From Salarchaeum japonicum_A (GTDB taxonomy: Archaea > Halobacteriota > Halobacteria > Halobacteriales > Halobacteriaceae), in the NCBI RefSeq assembly GCF_049705945.1, contig NZ_JBNAMV010000004.1, positions 1,860,001 through 1,924,000 on the forward strand: a stretch of DNA of 64,000 nucleotides. Direction: 5' to 3'. This document shows, piece by piece, positions 1 to 8,075 of this stretch. Every line of letters begins with the position of its first letter. Within the stretch, counting starts at the first letter, position 1. The notes beneath the pieces were generated by a model, which saw only the letters and a list, made by a program, of their open reading frames with translations, was not told the origin of the DNA and did no database searches. The translations under genes were made by a program, and so were the position numbers.

Positions 1-602
1 GTGCCGTAGTCGTTCCCGGCGAGCGCCGCGCCGAGCGCGCGCGGCGTCGGGTGGTTCGAGACATCGACCTCGTCCGGGAACGAGCAGTCGTGGACGAACA
101 CCTCAGTGCCGTCCGCGAACGCCGCGAGGTCGTCGAACGCCTCCGAATCGCCGCTGTACGCGAAGTCGTCGATGCGGTACGCGAAGCACCGCATGGAGTG
201 TCTGGTCTCCATCGACGCCACGTCGAACCCCGCGACGGAGAACTCGCCCTCGATGTCCCGTGTGGTGAGGTCCACGCGGCCCTTGAGGTAGTCGTGTACG
301 TCGAGCAAGCCCTCGACGAGCTCGGTGGTTCCGGGCGGGCCGGCGACGGTGAGCGATTCCTCGCCCGCGAGCCACCGCGCCTTCAGGAGCGGCACGAGGT
401 CGCTCACGTGGTCGGTGTGGTGGTGCGTGAGGAGGACAGTGTCGACGCCCTCGTAGCCCGTCGGGGTGGCGGCGAGTCGGTGGAGGACGCCGCTCCCGCA
501 GTCCACTAGGAGTGTCTTCCCGTCGTCTTCGAGGAGGAGTCCGGACTGGACGCGCTTGCCGGTCGGCATCGCGCTCCCGGTTCCGAGGAAGGTGACGCGC
601 AT
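1..602 (-). CDS. Metallo-beta-lactamase-fold hydrolase, RNase Z-like (3' end off window)
   Basis: About 200 N-terminal residues are visible and the gene runs off the left edge. The start is the ATG at 602. Residues 60-65 read HHHTDH, the zinc-binding signature of the metallo-beta-lactamase fold; H135 and D152 fit later metal ligands. The opening VTFLGTGSAMPT resembles RNase Z and its relatives, which cut tRNA 3' trailers or act as phosphodiesterases. No exosite arm is seen in the visible part, so it may be a small RNase Z-like enzyme rather than the main tRNase Z. The final His motif would lie outside the window. Fold is certain; substrate is inferred. Confidence 0.8.
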   Translation of the reverse strand, partial: MRVTFLGTGSAMPTGKRVQSGLLLEDDGKTLLVDCGSGVLHRLAATPTGYEGVDTVLLTHHHTDHVSDLVPLLKARWLAGEESLTVAGPPGTTELVEGLLDVHDYLKGRVDLTTRDIEGEFSVAGFDVASMETRHSMRCFAYRIDDFAYSGDSEAFDDLAAFADGTEVFVHDCSFPDEVDVSNHPTPRALGAALAGNDYG

Positions 603-635
603 ACCGCGTCTCGTGCGGGGAGAGAGAAAAGCCCT

Positions 636-1031
636 CTAGAAGTCGCTCGCGAACTCGACGTGACTGTACGTCAGGAGGTAGCCGTACGCGAGCGCCGCGA
701 CGCCCGCGACAGCCGCGCACATCGCCACCTGGTCGGTGTTCAGGCAGTCGAGCACGACGAACCCGAGCCAGACGGGCACGGCGTTCACGAACCCGCCGGC
801 GAGCACGCCACCCTCCGGGAGGAACTGGAGCGAGTAGTAGTACGCGAGCGGGTACAGACACCCGAGAACGAGGAGGTAGATGGAGAACGCGGCGAGCGCT
901 CCCGTGATGCCCGCGATGTTCACGAACGGGTCCGCTTCGTACCCGATAGCCGGTGCCACACCGTAGAGAACCAAGAAGTGCGCGATGACTCCGATGAGCC
1001 CACCGAACACCGCGCTGGCTTCGCCTCGCAT
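636..1031 (-). CDS. Small multi-helix membrane protein, function unknown
   Basis: The protein has 131 residues from the ATG at 1031; a GTG at 1058 would add nine basic residues and is less likely. It has about four hydrophobic helices and short loops, and ends in an acidic tail. I recognise no catalytic motif and no family. It lies between the RNase Z-like gene and the Dna2-like gene on the same strand with short gaps, so it could share a transcript with either. A haloarchaeal conserved membrane protein is the most that can be said. Confidence 0.7.
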   Translation of the reverse strand: MRGEASAVFGGLIGVIAHFLVLYGVAPAIGYEADPFVNIAGITGALAAFSIYLLVLGCLYPLAYYYSLQFLPEGGVLAGGFVNAVPVWLGFVVLDCLNTDQVAMCAAVAGVAALAYGYLLTYSHVEFASDF

Positions 1032-1070
1032 ACCCGTGCCGTCACGGCGGCGAACCAAGAACGTATCGGG

Positions 1071-3707
1071 TTAGAGGCTCGCCCACTCGACCATCCGCCG
1101 GTAGGTGTCGTCGGTTCGGAGCGCGTCCGCGTCCCCGACGAGCACCATCGCCTTCTTCGCGCGGGAGAGCGCGACGTTCAGCCGCCGATAGTCCTCGAAA
1201 ATCGGGCTCTCCATGTCGTCTGACGCGACGAACGACACGAGAATCACTTCCTTCGACGACCCCTGGAAACGGTCGACGGTGTCCACGGCGACTCCCTCGG
1301 GGACGCGCCGCCCGATTTCCGTGACCTGCGCGCGGAACGGCGCGATGACGCCGATGTCAGCGGGGTCGACGCCGGCGTCGAGGTAGGACTGGACGAGTTC
1401 GGTGATGCGTTCGGCTTCGACGGCGTCGGTGTGCGCGGCGTCCGTTCCTTCGACGTGCTCGAACCGCACGCCCTCCGGGACGCCGGTGACGCCGATGTCC
1501 GCGAGCGACTGTCCCGCCACCTCGGCCGTCGCGGGCCGCAACTGACCGTCGTAGAACTCCGTCGAACTGAACGCCTGAATCCGCTGCGTCATCCGGTACT
1601 GCTGGTCGAGCATCACACCCGCTTCTGGGTGTTGCTCGATGAGCCGCTCGAACAGGGACTCGGAGAGCCGGCCGCCCGAGCGCACGACCGGCGGCAACTG
1701 CTGGTGGTCGCCGACCAGCACGAAGCGGTCCGCGCGGTTCGCGGCCGCGAGCGTGTCCGGCTCCGTGAGCTGTGACGCCTCGTCCACGAGCGCCACGTCG
1801 AAGTCCTGCGAGCGCAGGATGCGCGACCCACACGTCGCCGTCGTCGCCGCAACCACGTCCGCGGACTCCAGTTTCTCCGCCTGCTCGCGAGGGTCGCCCG
1901 ACTTCGACAAGCGGTAGGTCTGCATATCCTCGCGCACGCCCGATTGCGTGCCGACCCGTACGACATCCTCGAACCCCTGGTCCTCGATGGCTTCGAGCGC
2001 GTTGTCGACCGCGCGGTTCGTGAACGCCGACAGCAGCACGCGCTCGCCGCGCTCGACGAGTTCGCGGACGATGCGCGCGATGGTGTACGTCTTCCCCGTC
2101 CCCGGCGGCCCGTGCACGAGCGCGAAGTCCTCCGCGTTCAGCGCCCTGTTCACCGCGGCGTTCTGCGCGTCGTTGTTGTCGATGAACGTCTCCGTCCCCG
2201 ACTCGAACGCAGGGGCCTCGCGGCCGAACAGCACGTCGCGGCGGCGCTCGTCGGACTTCAGGACGAAGTCGTGGAGCGCGGACAGCATCCGGCTCACGTT
2301 CAGGTCGCTCGGGTACACGTCGAGGCGGCGGAGTTCGACCGGCTCGTCCGTCGACACCACCACCTCATCCGCGTCGAGTCGTTCGACGCGCGCCATCTCC
2401 GCCGTCCCGTGCACGGGGTCGCCGTCGTTCGCGAGCACGCGGTCGCCCTCCCGAATCTTCGAAGTCGCCGCGGACGGCCGGTTCGCCGTGAGCCGCCACC
2501 GCCCGTCCGGGAGCTCTTCTCGACCCTCAGGTTCGAGGCCGACGATGGCGCGGTCGTCGTCCGCGCGTTCTTCAGGACTCTGCTTCCAGAGTTTCGCGTA
2601 CTCCCGATGGACCTCGCGGCGCTCGGCCTCGATGGCGTCGTAGAGGTCGTCGAAGTACTCGCGCTCCGCCTTGGGGAGTTTTCTCCCTATCTGGCCGGCT
2701 TTCGACTCCTGGCCTAACCTCCCGGAAACTACCATGCAGGCGTCCTGCTCGAAGCAGTACTCGCACTTCGCGTTCCCCTCGTAGCCGGTCGGCGTCGTCT
2801 CCGCGGCTTCGAGCGCGGCGAGGTGGTTGCGGGTGCGCACCACGAACTCCAGCAGTCCCTTCCCGATGCTGAACTCCTTCGCGGGGCTCAGGTCGCCGCT
2901 CGCCTCGTTGCGCGCCATCGCGGCGTTCTTCGTGTAGAGGAGCGTCCCCGTGTCCGCGGGCACGCCGCGTTCCGAGAGCAGGAGCGCGTAGCACGCGGCC
3001 TGAATTTTGTCGTGGAATCGCGGGTCGCGGTTCGTGTTCTTCCCCGTCTTCAGTTCCACGGGCATCCCGCGGCGGATGGCGTCACAGCGGCCCTTGATGC
3101 CGAACGTGTCCGACACCAGCGTGTACTCCGAGCGCCACTCGTCCTCCTCCGTGAGCAAGCCCTGGTTCAGCCAGCCCTCGATAGCCGCAGCGTTCTGTCG
3201 CACGTCCTCCCGCACCTCGTCGAACTCCTTGTCCAGCAGACCAAGTTCCAGACCGGCCTCGCGGACGCGCTCGTCGATGGCGTCGTCGAGGTCACGACCT
3301 CGAAGGAGGTCGCCGAACACCTCGTGGACGATGGTTCCCTTCGTCACCGCGTACTTCAACGGGAGCGCCTGTAACTTCGAGAGGTAGTACTGGCGCGGAC
3401 ACTGTACGAACTCCCGGATGTCGGTGACGTTCACCAGGAACTCGGGTTCGACGACCACGTACGACTCCTTCCCGGTCGCGTACTCCGTCTCGCCTGCGTA
3501 CTCGCGCTCCTCCGCGTCCGTCACCACCAACTCCATGCCGGGCGCGAGGTACTCCGCCGTCTCCGTCCACTTCCCCCACAGCGACACCTCGCGGAACGAC
3601 GACTCCTCGCGGAGCGTCACGTCCAACACGTCACGCTCGCCGTACTGCGTGCTCACCGACCGGACATCCCCGACCTCCGCGACCTCGCCCCGAACGTTCA
3701 CACGCAC
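1071..3707 (-). CDS. Dna2-like nuclease-helicase (Cas4/RecB-type nuclease plus superfamily 1 helicase)
   Basis: 878 residues in three parts. The N-terminal 100 residues look like an OB fold. Residues 100-325 form a RecB/Cas4-like nuclease: H128, D209, E218 and K220 (motif ELKTGK) give the active site, and C103, C315, C318 and C324 match the four cysteines that hold an iron-sulfur cluster in Dna2 and Cas4. From about 500 on lies an SF1 helicase: Walker A GPPGTGKT at 533-540, Walker B DEAS at 642-645, GDHQQLPP, and a late NVALSRAKK motif. This order matches eukaryotic and archaeal Dna2, which process DNA ends and flaps in replication and repair. No cas genes lie nearby, so a CRISPR role is unlikely. 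Confidence 0.93.
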   Translation of the reverse strand: MRVNVRGEVAEVGDVRSVSTQYGERDVLDVTLREESSFREVSLWGKWTETAEYLAPGMELVVTDAEEREYAGETEYATGKESYVVVEPEFLVNVTDIREFVQCPRQYYLSKLQALPLKYAVTKGTIVHEVFGDLLRGRDLDDAIDERVREAGLELGLLDKEFDEVREDVRQNAAAIEGWLNQGLLTEEDEWRSEYTLVSDTFGIKGRCDAIRRGMPVELKTGKNTNRDPRFHDKIQAACYALLLSERGVPADTGTLLYTKNAAMARNEASGDLSPAKEFSIGKGLLEFVVRTRNHLAALEAAETTPTGYEGNAKCEYCFEQDACMVVSGRLGQESKAGQIGRKLPKAEREYFDDLYDAIEAERREVHREYAKLWKQSPEERADDDRAIVGLEPEGREELPDGRWRLTANRPSAATSKIREGDRVLANDGDPVHGTAEMARVERLDADEVVVSTDEPVELRRLDVYPSDLNVSRMLSALHDFVLKSDERRRDVLFGREAPAFESGTETFIDNNDAQNAAVNRALNAEDFALVHGPPGTGKTYTIARIVRELVERGERVLLSAFTNRAVDNALEAIEDQGFEDVVRVGTQSGVREDMQTYRLSKSGDPREQAEKLESADVVAATTATCGSRILRSQDFDVALVDEASQLTEPDTLAAANRADRFVLVGDHQQLPPVVRSGGRLSESLFERLIEQHPEAGVMLDQQYRMTQRIQAFSSTEFYDGQLRPATAEVAGQSLADIGVTGVPEGVRFEHVEGTDAAHTDAVEAERITELVQSYLDAGVDPADIGVIAPFRAQVTEIGRRVPEGVAVDTVDRFQGSSKEVILVSFVASDDMESPIFEDYRRLNVALSRAKKAMVLVGDADALRTDDTYRRMVEWASL

Positions 3708-3987
3708 GATAACGGCGGCGCGAGAAAAACGCTGTCGCTCCTACGAGTCGTCTGTTCGGATGCTGTCGCCAAATCGCCCGCTACCACGTCCGCGAAAGCC
3801 CGCTCGCCCCCTTTCGAATTCCCGCCCGTTGGTTGGCTCGCAGGGTGAAACGCGTGGGGTGCCGGTCTGTGAAACGTGACGTGTCAGATTGGTGTGCGTG
3901 AACTGGACCGCGGGCGAATCGGATGGCCGAGTCGCGCAAGGGTTGGATGGCGATACGCTTACCGTCGTCACGCTGTAACGCGAGGGT

Positions 3988-4536
3988 ATGCGAGTCCGTG
4001 ACTGGAAGGACATCGTGGAGGACGTCGTGGACAGCGGCGCGGACCCGAACGGCTGGCGGGCCGTCGCCGGGGACCGCGCGGGCGGCGTCGGCGAGGACCT
4101 CTACCTCGGCCACCCGAGCGCGGGCGTCTACCAGCTGAAGACGTACGCGAAGAACCCCTACGAGGTGCAGGGTGCGGGAGCGCGAGTCGCGCGGCGGCTG
4201 GACGACGAACTCGACTCGTTCTTCCCGGAGAAGACCGGCGGCGGGTTCGCGGTGCAGTCCCCGCCGGAGGACGAGGACGACGCGGAGGAGAAGGCGCGGC
4301 GGCTCGAAGAGGTGGTGAAGACGCACGCGGACGCGCCGACGACCTCCGACGCGCTGTTCGAGGACGTGATGGACGCCATCGACAGCCCCGCGTTCGGCCC
4401 GATGCAGTACGACCAGTACGGCCGCCCCGACGAACTTGACGACCTCTCGAACACCTTCGAGGAGGCGGAAGAACTCTTGACCGAGGAACTCGACGACCTC
4501 ATCGACTCCGCGGACGTGGGAAAGGGGTTCCAGTAG
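3988..4536 (+). CDS. Conserved acidic haloarchaeal protein, function unknown
   Basis: 182 residues, strongly acidic, no membrane segment or signal peptide. The first 65 residues form the more ordered part, with VYQLKTYAKNP and an arginine-rich helix; the rest is charged and probably helical. A TATA-like GCTTAC lies about 27 bases before the ATG, supporting this start. The stop codon abuts the stop of the next gene on the opposite strand with no spacer. I recognise the type as a haloarchaea-restricted protein but can assign no role. Confidence 0.75.
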   Translation: MRVRDWKDIVEDVVDSGADPNGWRAVAGDRAGGVGEDLYLGHPSAGVYQLKTYAKNPYEVQGAGARVARRLDDELDSFFPEKTGGGFAVQSPPEDEDDAEEKARRLEEVVKTHADAPTTSDALFEDVMDAIDSPAFGPMQYDQYGRPDELDDLSNTFEEAEELLTEELDDLIDSADVGKGFQ

Positions 4537-4914
4537 TCAGTCCGGGCCGTAGAGAAGCGAGGTGCACTCGTCGACGAACGCGCCGAGTCCCTGCGCCACG
4601 TCGCGGTCGAGCGAGACGAGCACGCCACCGCCGTTGTCGGGGTCGCGCAAGTGAATGATAGCGGCGGCCTCGTACAGTTCGACGTTCGCCTGACTGTTGC
4701 CGAGCGCCTCGTACCACGCCGGGTCGCTGATTGGCGTGTAGTCGCGGGCGTGCTCCACGGTTCGACCGACGGTCCGCTGGAACTCCTCGGTCCTGAGGTC
4801 GTCGCGGATGTAGAGTATCGTCCAGTCGTCCGCGGTGTACCGTATCGCGACGCGGAAGGCGTCGCCCGCGCGCTCCTTCACTCGCGTGAGGAGGCGCTTG
4901 TACCGCTCCGTCAT
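4537..4914 (-). CDS. Small haloarchaeal protein, function unknown
   Basis: 125 residues. The first third is basic (MTERYKRLLTRVKERAG) and the rest is mixed alpha-beta, with no cysteines other than one near the C terminus and no membrane segment. It is tail-to-tail with the preceding acidic protein gene, the two stops touching. It resembles small single-domain proteins common in haloarchaeal genomes whose role is not known. No catalytic motif is visible. Confidence 0.72.
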   Translation of the reverse strand: MTERYKRLLTRVKERAGDAFRVAIRYTADDWTILYIRDDLRTEEFQRTVGRTVEHARDYTPISDPAWYEALGNSQANVELYEAAAIIHLRDPDNGGGVLVSLDRDVAQGLGAFVDECTSLLYGPD

Positions 4915-4953
4915 ACGTTCACGTACGCGCTCGGCCGTGAAAACCTTCAGGGC

Positions 4954-5904
4954 TTACGCGACCCGGGCGAGCCACCGGCCCGGCGTTTCGAGTTCGTCGC
5001 TTCGCGGGAGGTTCTCCGGGGCCGCCCAGACGAGACTCGCGGTCTCCATGTCGCGCGCGTCCACGATGGCGTCGAAGAACTCGCGGCCCTGCTCGTACTG
5101 CTGGCGCTTCAGGCCGAGGCCGAGCAGGCGACGGAAGAGCTTCGTGACGGGGCCGCCGCCGCGTCGGCGCGCGTCGAGTTTCCGCCGCAGGTCGTCGTAC
5201 TTGCGGTCGAACGCGCGGTCCATCAGGAGTTCCGCGTACCCCTCGACGGCGGTCATCGCGAGCATCACGTCCTCGAACTCGTCGGTGTCGAGGCGGTACT
5301 CGTCTTCGAGTTCGATGACGCCCGCGCGCAGGCGGTCTTCGAGGTAGTCGGTGAGCCAGGGCGCGGCGCCGAACTCCGCGGCGTGCGTGACCTCGTGGAA
5401 GGCGATCCAGCGGCGGAAGCGCGCGAGCGGCACGTCGAGGGACGCGGCGGCGTCGACGATGTTCGGGTGGACGAAGTAGAGTTCGTGCGCGTCATCACCG
5501 CCGAGCAGGAGGGGGTCGTACTGGCCGAGGACGTTCCGCGCGAGAAACGAGAGCGCGGCCGCCGCGCCGCCCGTGTTCAGCGTGCGGGAGACGCCGGGGA
5601 GCGCGACGGTCGGGTCGTTCAGCGGGCGGAACACGCGTTCGAACGTGTCGACGTTCGCGTCGATCCAGTGGTGACGGTTCATCACCGACACCGTGTCGGG
5701 CACGTCGAAGTCGAGCGTGGAGACCTCGCGGATGCGTTCGCGGGCGTCCCGGACGTCCCCCGCGTACGCCTCGCGTTCGGCCGCGGTGAGGGTGAGGTCG
5801 CCGGGCGGCGTCCCGGCGGTCGCGGCGTCGCGGACCGCGTTCCAGTCGACCAGTGAGTCGCCGGACGCGGACGCGACCGCGCGAACGCCCTCGAACAGAG
5901 TCAT
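4954..5904 (-). CDS. Zinc-dependent metalloprotease of the DUF2342 type
   Basis: 316 residues. The key motif is FHEVTHAAEF in the middle of the protein, a classic HExxH zinc site, followed downstream by a conserved VEGYAELLMDR segment that probably supplies the third ligand. The overall pattern matches the DUF2342 family (putative zinc metalloprotease also found in actinobacteria, sometimes labelled coenzyme F420 biosynthesis-associated). No signal peptide is seen, so the protein is probably cytoplasmic. It is a monocistronic-looking gene 40 bp from the preceding minus-strand gene. The substrate is unknown. Confidence 0.85.
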   Translation of the reverse strand: MTLFEGVRAVASASGDSLVDWNAVRDAATAGTPPGDLTLTAAEREAYAGDVRDARERIREVSTLDFDVPDTVSVMNRHHWIDANVDTFERVFRPLNDPTVALPGVSRTLNTGGAAAALSFLARNVLGQYDPLLLGGDDAHELYFVHPNIVDAAASLDVPLARFRRWIAFHEVTHAAEFGAAPWLTDYLEDRLRAGVIELEDEYRLDTDEFEDVMLAMTAVEGYAELLMDRAFDRKYDDLRRKLDARRRGGGPVTKLFRRLLGLGLKRQQYEQGREFFDAIVDARDMETASLVWAAPENLPRSDELETPGRWLARVA

Positions 5905-5957
5905 GCGTGTCCTCGGTCACCCGACAAAATAGGTCTTGTGCGTCGATTTCCCCTGCG

Positions 5958-6182
5958 TTAGTTCAGGAGTTTCTTCGCGGCGACGGCGACGCCTGCGAAC
6001 ACCGCGAGCGCGACGAGCGCCGGCACGAGCGCGGACCCGGTCGTCGGCTCGCTCGCGTCCGTTTCGTCGCCCTCGATGGACGGTTCCTCGTCGAACACGC
6101 TCCCGCCCTCGTCGTTCTCGGGGCCGAAGTTCGCCGTGGGCTTGAACTCGCTATCGTGGAAGTGAATTTCGAAGATTCCCAT
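5958..6182 (-). CDS. Small C-tail-anchored membrane protein
   Basis: 74 residues from the ATG at 6182 (a longer reading would add a basic, unlikely N-terminus and overlap the next gene's upstream region). The N-terminal 45 residues are acidic and hydrophilic, beginning MGIFEIHFHDSEF; the C-terminal 25 form one hydrophobic helix followed by KKLLN, the layout of a tail-anchored protein. It is divergent from the M42 peptidase gene. No family function is recognised. Confidence 0.65.
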   Translation of the reverse strand: MGIFEIHFHDSEFKPTANFGPENDEGGSVFDEEPSIEGDETDASEPTTGSALVPALVALAVFAGVAVAAKKLLN

Positions 6183-6280
6183 GCCCGATTGTTCGGCGGG
6201 ACCCGTGTTAGCCGTTGTGGGAACCGGCCGCGCCGTCGGGGTTCCGTGGCGTTGATGGTCGCGACGCAACGATGTCGGGT

Positions 6281-7342
6281 ATGGACCGAGACCGACGCGA
6301 GTTCCTCGACGCACTCCTCGAAACTGCGAGCCCGTCCGGGTTCGAAGCGCCCGCCCAGCGCGTCTGGGTGGACTACGTCTCCGCGTTCGCGGACGACGTA
6401 CAAACGGACGCGTACGGGAACGCGGTCGCCGTCTACGAGGGCGGCGACGGCCCCGAGTTCCTGTTCGGCGGGCACGCCGACGAAATCGGGTACATGGTCG
6501 CGAAAGTCAACGACGACGGCTTCCTCCACCTCACGCCCGTCGGCGGCTCCGACAAGTCGGTGTCAAAGGGCCGCCACGTCGTCGTGCACACGGACGACGG
6601 CCCCGTGAACGGCGTCATCGGCCAGACCGCCATCCACCTCCGCGACCCCACCGACTCGGAGTACGACGACATCGGCGAGATGACCGTCGACATCGGCGCG
6701 GACGACGCGGAGGAGGCGCGCGAACTCGTCTCCGTCGGCGACCCCATCACGGTCGCCGAGGGCGTCCACGACCTCGCCGGGCACAAGGTCGCGGCGCGCG
6801 GCCTCGACAACCGCGTCGGCATCTGGGTCGCCGCCGAAGCCCTCCGCCGCGCCGCCGACCGCGGCGTCGACTCGACCGTGTACGCCGTCTCCACCGTGCA
6901 GGAGGAGGTCGGCCTGCAGGGCGCGAAGATGGTCGGGTACGACGTGAACCCGGACGCCGCCGTCGCCGTGGACGTCACGCACGCCTCAGACAGCCCCGAG
7001 TTCCCCGGGGACAAGCACAACGAAATCAGCCTCGGCGACGGCCCGGTCGTCGCACGCGGGTCCACGAACCACCGCGAGTTCGTCGCGGCAGTCCGCGACA
7101 CCGCCGCCGCCGAGGACATCGACGTGCAACTCCAGGCCGCCGGCGTCCGCACCGGCACCGACGCGGACGCGTTCTACACCAGTCGCGGCGGCGTCCCCTC
7201 CCTCAACATCGGCCTTCCGAATCGCTACATGCACACGCCAGCCGAGGTCGTCGACCAGCGCGACCTCGACACGGCCGCCGAACTCCTCGCGGCCGTCGCC
7301 GACCACGAAGCCGGCCGCGACGGCTTTACGGTCGACATCTAG
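6281..7342 (+). CDS. M42 family metallopeptidase (TET-type aminopeptidase)
   Basis: 353 residues from the ATG at 6281. All M42 metal and catalytic motifs are visible: GGHADEIG (H65, D67), ARGLDNRVG, the catalytic pair in TVQEEVG, DVTHASDSP, and a C-terminal NRYMHTP histidine. Family members form 12-subunit tetrahedral particles that trim peptides in the cytosol, often finishing what the proteasome starts; psmA is about 49 kb away in this window. Length is normal for the family. An ATG nine bases upstream (6272) is an alternative start. Confidence 0.93.
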   Translation: MDRDRREFLDALLETASPSGFEAPAQRVWVDYVSAFADDVQTDAYGNAVAVYEGGDGPEFLFGGHADEIGYMVAKVNDDGFLHLTPVGGSDKSVSKGRHVVVHTDDGPVNGVIGQTAIHLRDPTDSEYDDIGEMTVDIGADDAEEARELVSVGDPITVAEGVHDLAGHKVAARGLDNRVGIWVAAEALRRAADRGVDSTVYAVSTVQEEVGLQGAKMVGYDVNPDAAVAVDVTHASDSPEFPGDKHNEISLGDGPVVARGSTNHREFVAAVRDTAAAEDIDVQLQAAGVRTGTDADAFYTSRGGVPSLNIGLPNRYMHTPAEVVDQRDLDTAAELLAAVADHEAGRDGFTVDI

Positions 7343-7347
7343 GTCCG

Positions 7348-7357
7348 ATATATTTAA
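7348..7357 (+). promoter_or_regulatory. TATA box of the lsm-rpl37e operon
   Basis: ATATATTTAA ends 25 bases before the lsm ATG at 7383, the spacing expected of a leaderless haloarchaeal transcript. It is a conspicuous A+T island in G+C rich DNA. Confidence 0.75.
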
Positions 7358-7382
7358 GCGTGCGACGGGCCGGAGTGTGGGT

Positions 7383-7568
7383 ATGAGCGGCCGACCCCTC
7401 GACATCCTGGAGGACTCCCTCGACGAACCCGTCTCCGTCCACCTCAAGGACGGCGAAATCTTCGAGGGCGTCCTCACCGGCTACGACCAGCACATGAACC
7501 TCGTCCTCGAAGACGGCGAAGACACAACCGTTATCCGGGGCGACAACGTCGTTACCATCAAACCATGA
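7383..7568 (+). CDS. lsm: Sm-like archaeal protein (Lsm)
   Basis: 61 residues containing a complete short Sm fold: Sm1 with VHLKDGEIFEGVLTGYDQHMN and Sm2 with VIRGDNVV. Haloarchaeal Lsm proteins are unusually short like this one, form heptameric rings and bind U-rich RNA. The gene overlaps the following rpl37e by four bases (ATGA), a pairing kept across archaea. The ATG at 7383 is chosen over nearby GTGs because of the TATA box spacing. Confidence 0.95.
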   Translation: MSGRPLDILEDSLDEPVSVHLKDGEIFEGVLTGYDQHMNLVLEDGEDTTVIRGDNVVTIKP

Positions 7569-7741
7569 CCGGTTCCGGAACTCCCAGCCAGGGTAAGAAG
7601 AACACCACCACGCACGTCAAATGTCGGCGCTGCGGCGAGAAATCCTACCACGTCAAGAAGGGCGAATGCGCTTCGTGTGGCTTCGGCAAGTCCGCCAAGC
7701 GTCGCGACTACGCGTGGCAGGGCAAGTCCGGCGACAACTAA
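7565..7741 (+). CDS. rpl37e: 50S ribosomal protein L37e
   Basis: 58 residues, basic, with a four-cysteine zinc ribbon (CRRCG near residue 20 and CASCG near residue 35), the length and pattern of archaeal and eukaryotic L37e. It overlaps lsm by four bases and is presumably co-transcribed. A T-rich stretch follows the stop. Encoded in a gene of only 177 bp. Confidence 0.97.
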   Translation: MTGSGTPSQGKKNTTTHVKCRRCGEKSYHVKKGECASCGFGKSAKRRDYAWQGKSGDN

Positions 7742-8043
7742 CGCACGTTCTTTTCCGCGACGGCGCGCGTTCGCCGGACATCCGTTTCGATTCTCTCCTT
7801 GCGCTCCAGCCGTTGCTCTCGCACCTGCGACGGTGACGGCGTCCGCGATTCGACCGTTACCGTCGTCAGTACGATTATCCTCTCGGCGACGTTTCCGCCC
7901 GCTATCACCACCTCCGCAGAGTGACATATGCTACCGTACGACTCGACTATTCGGTGGTCTCCCCTTCGCCCGTTCCGCGATAGTATGCACGATACTGGAT
8001 ACTATTTGGTGGTGATAGCGGCATCCGAGGCACAATCACGGGT
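7742..8043. other. Non-coding gap before purF
   Basis: About 300 bp with no gene I can support. The right half is A+T richer than its surroundings. It contains an inverted repeat, ATAGTAT at 7980-7986 and ATACTAT at 7999-8005, which could be an operator for purF. Confidence 0.5.
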
Positions 8044-8050
8044 GTTTTTA
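8044..8050 (+). promoter_or_regulatory. TATA box of purF
   Basis: GTTTTTA ends 25 bases before the ATG at 8076 and so favours that start over the in-frame ATG at 8115. Confidence 0.65.
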
Positions 8051-8075
8051 TTCGTGGACAGTTCAAGAGCTATCC

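Noticed and set aside
1071..3707. Anti-phage defence helicase
   Set aside because: The domain order matches housekeeping Dna2, and no other defence gene is near.
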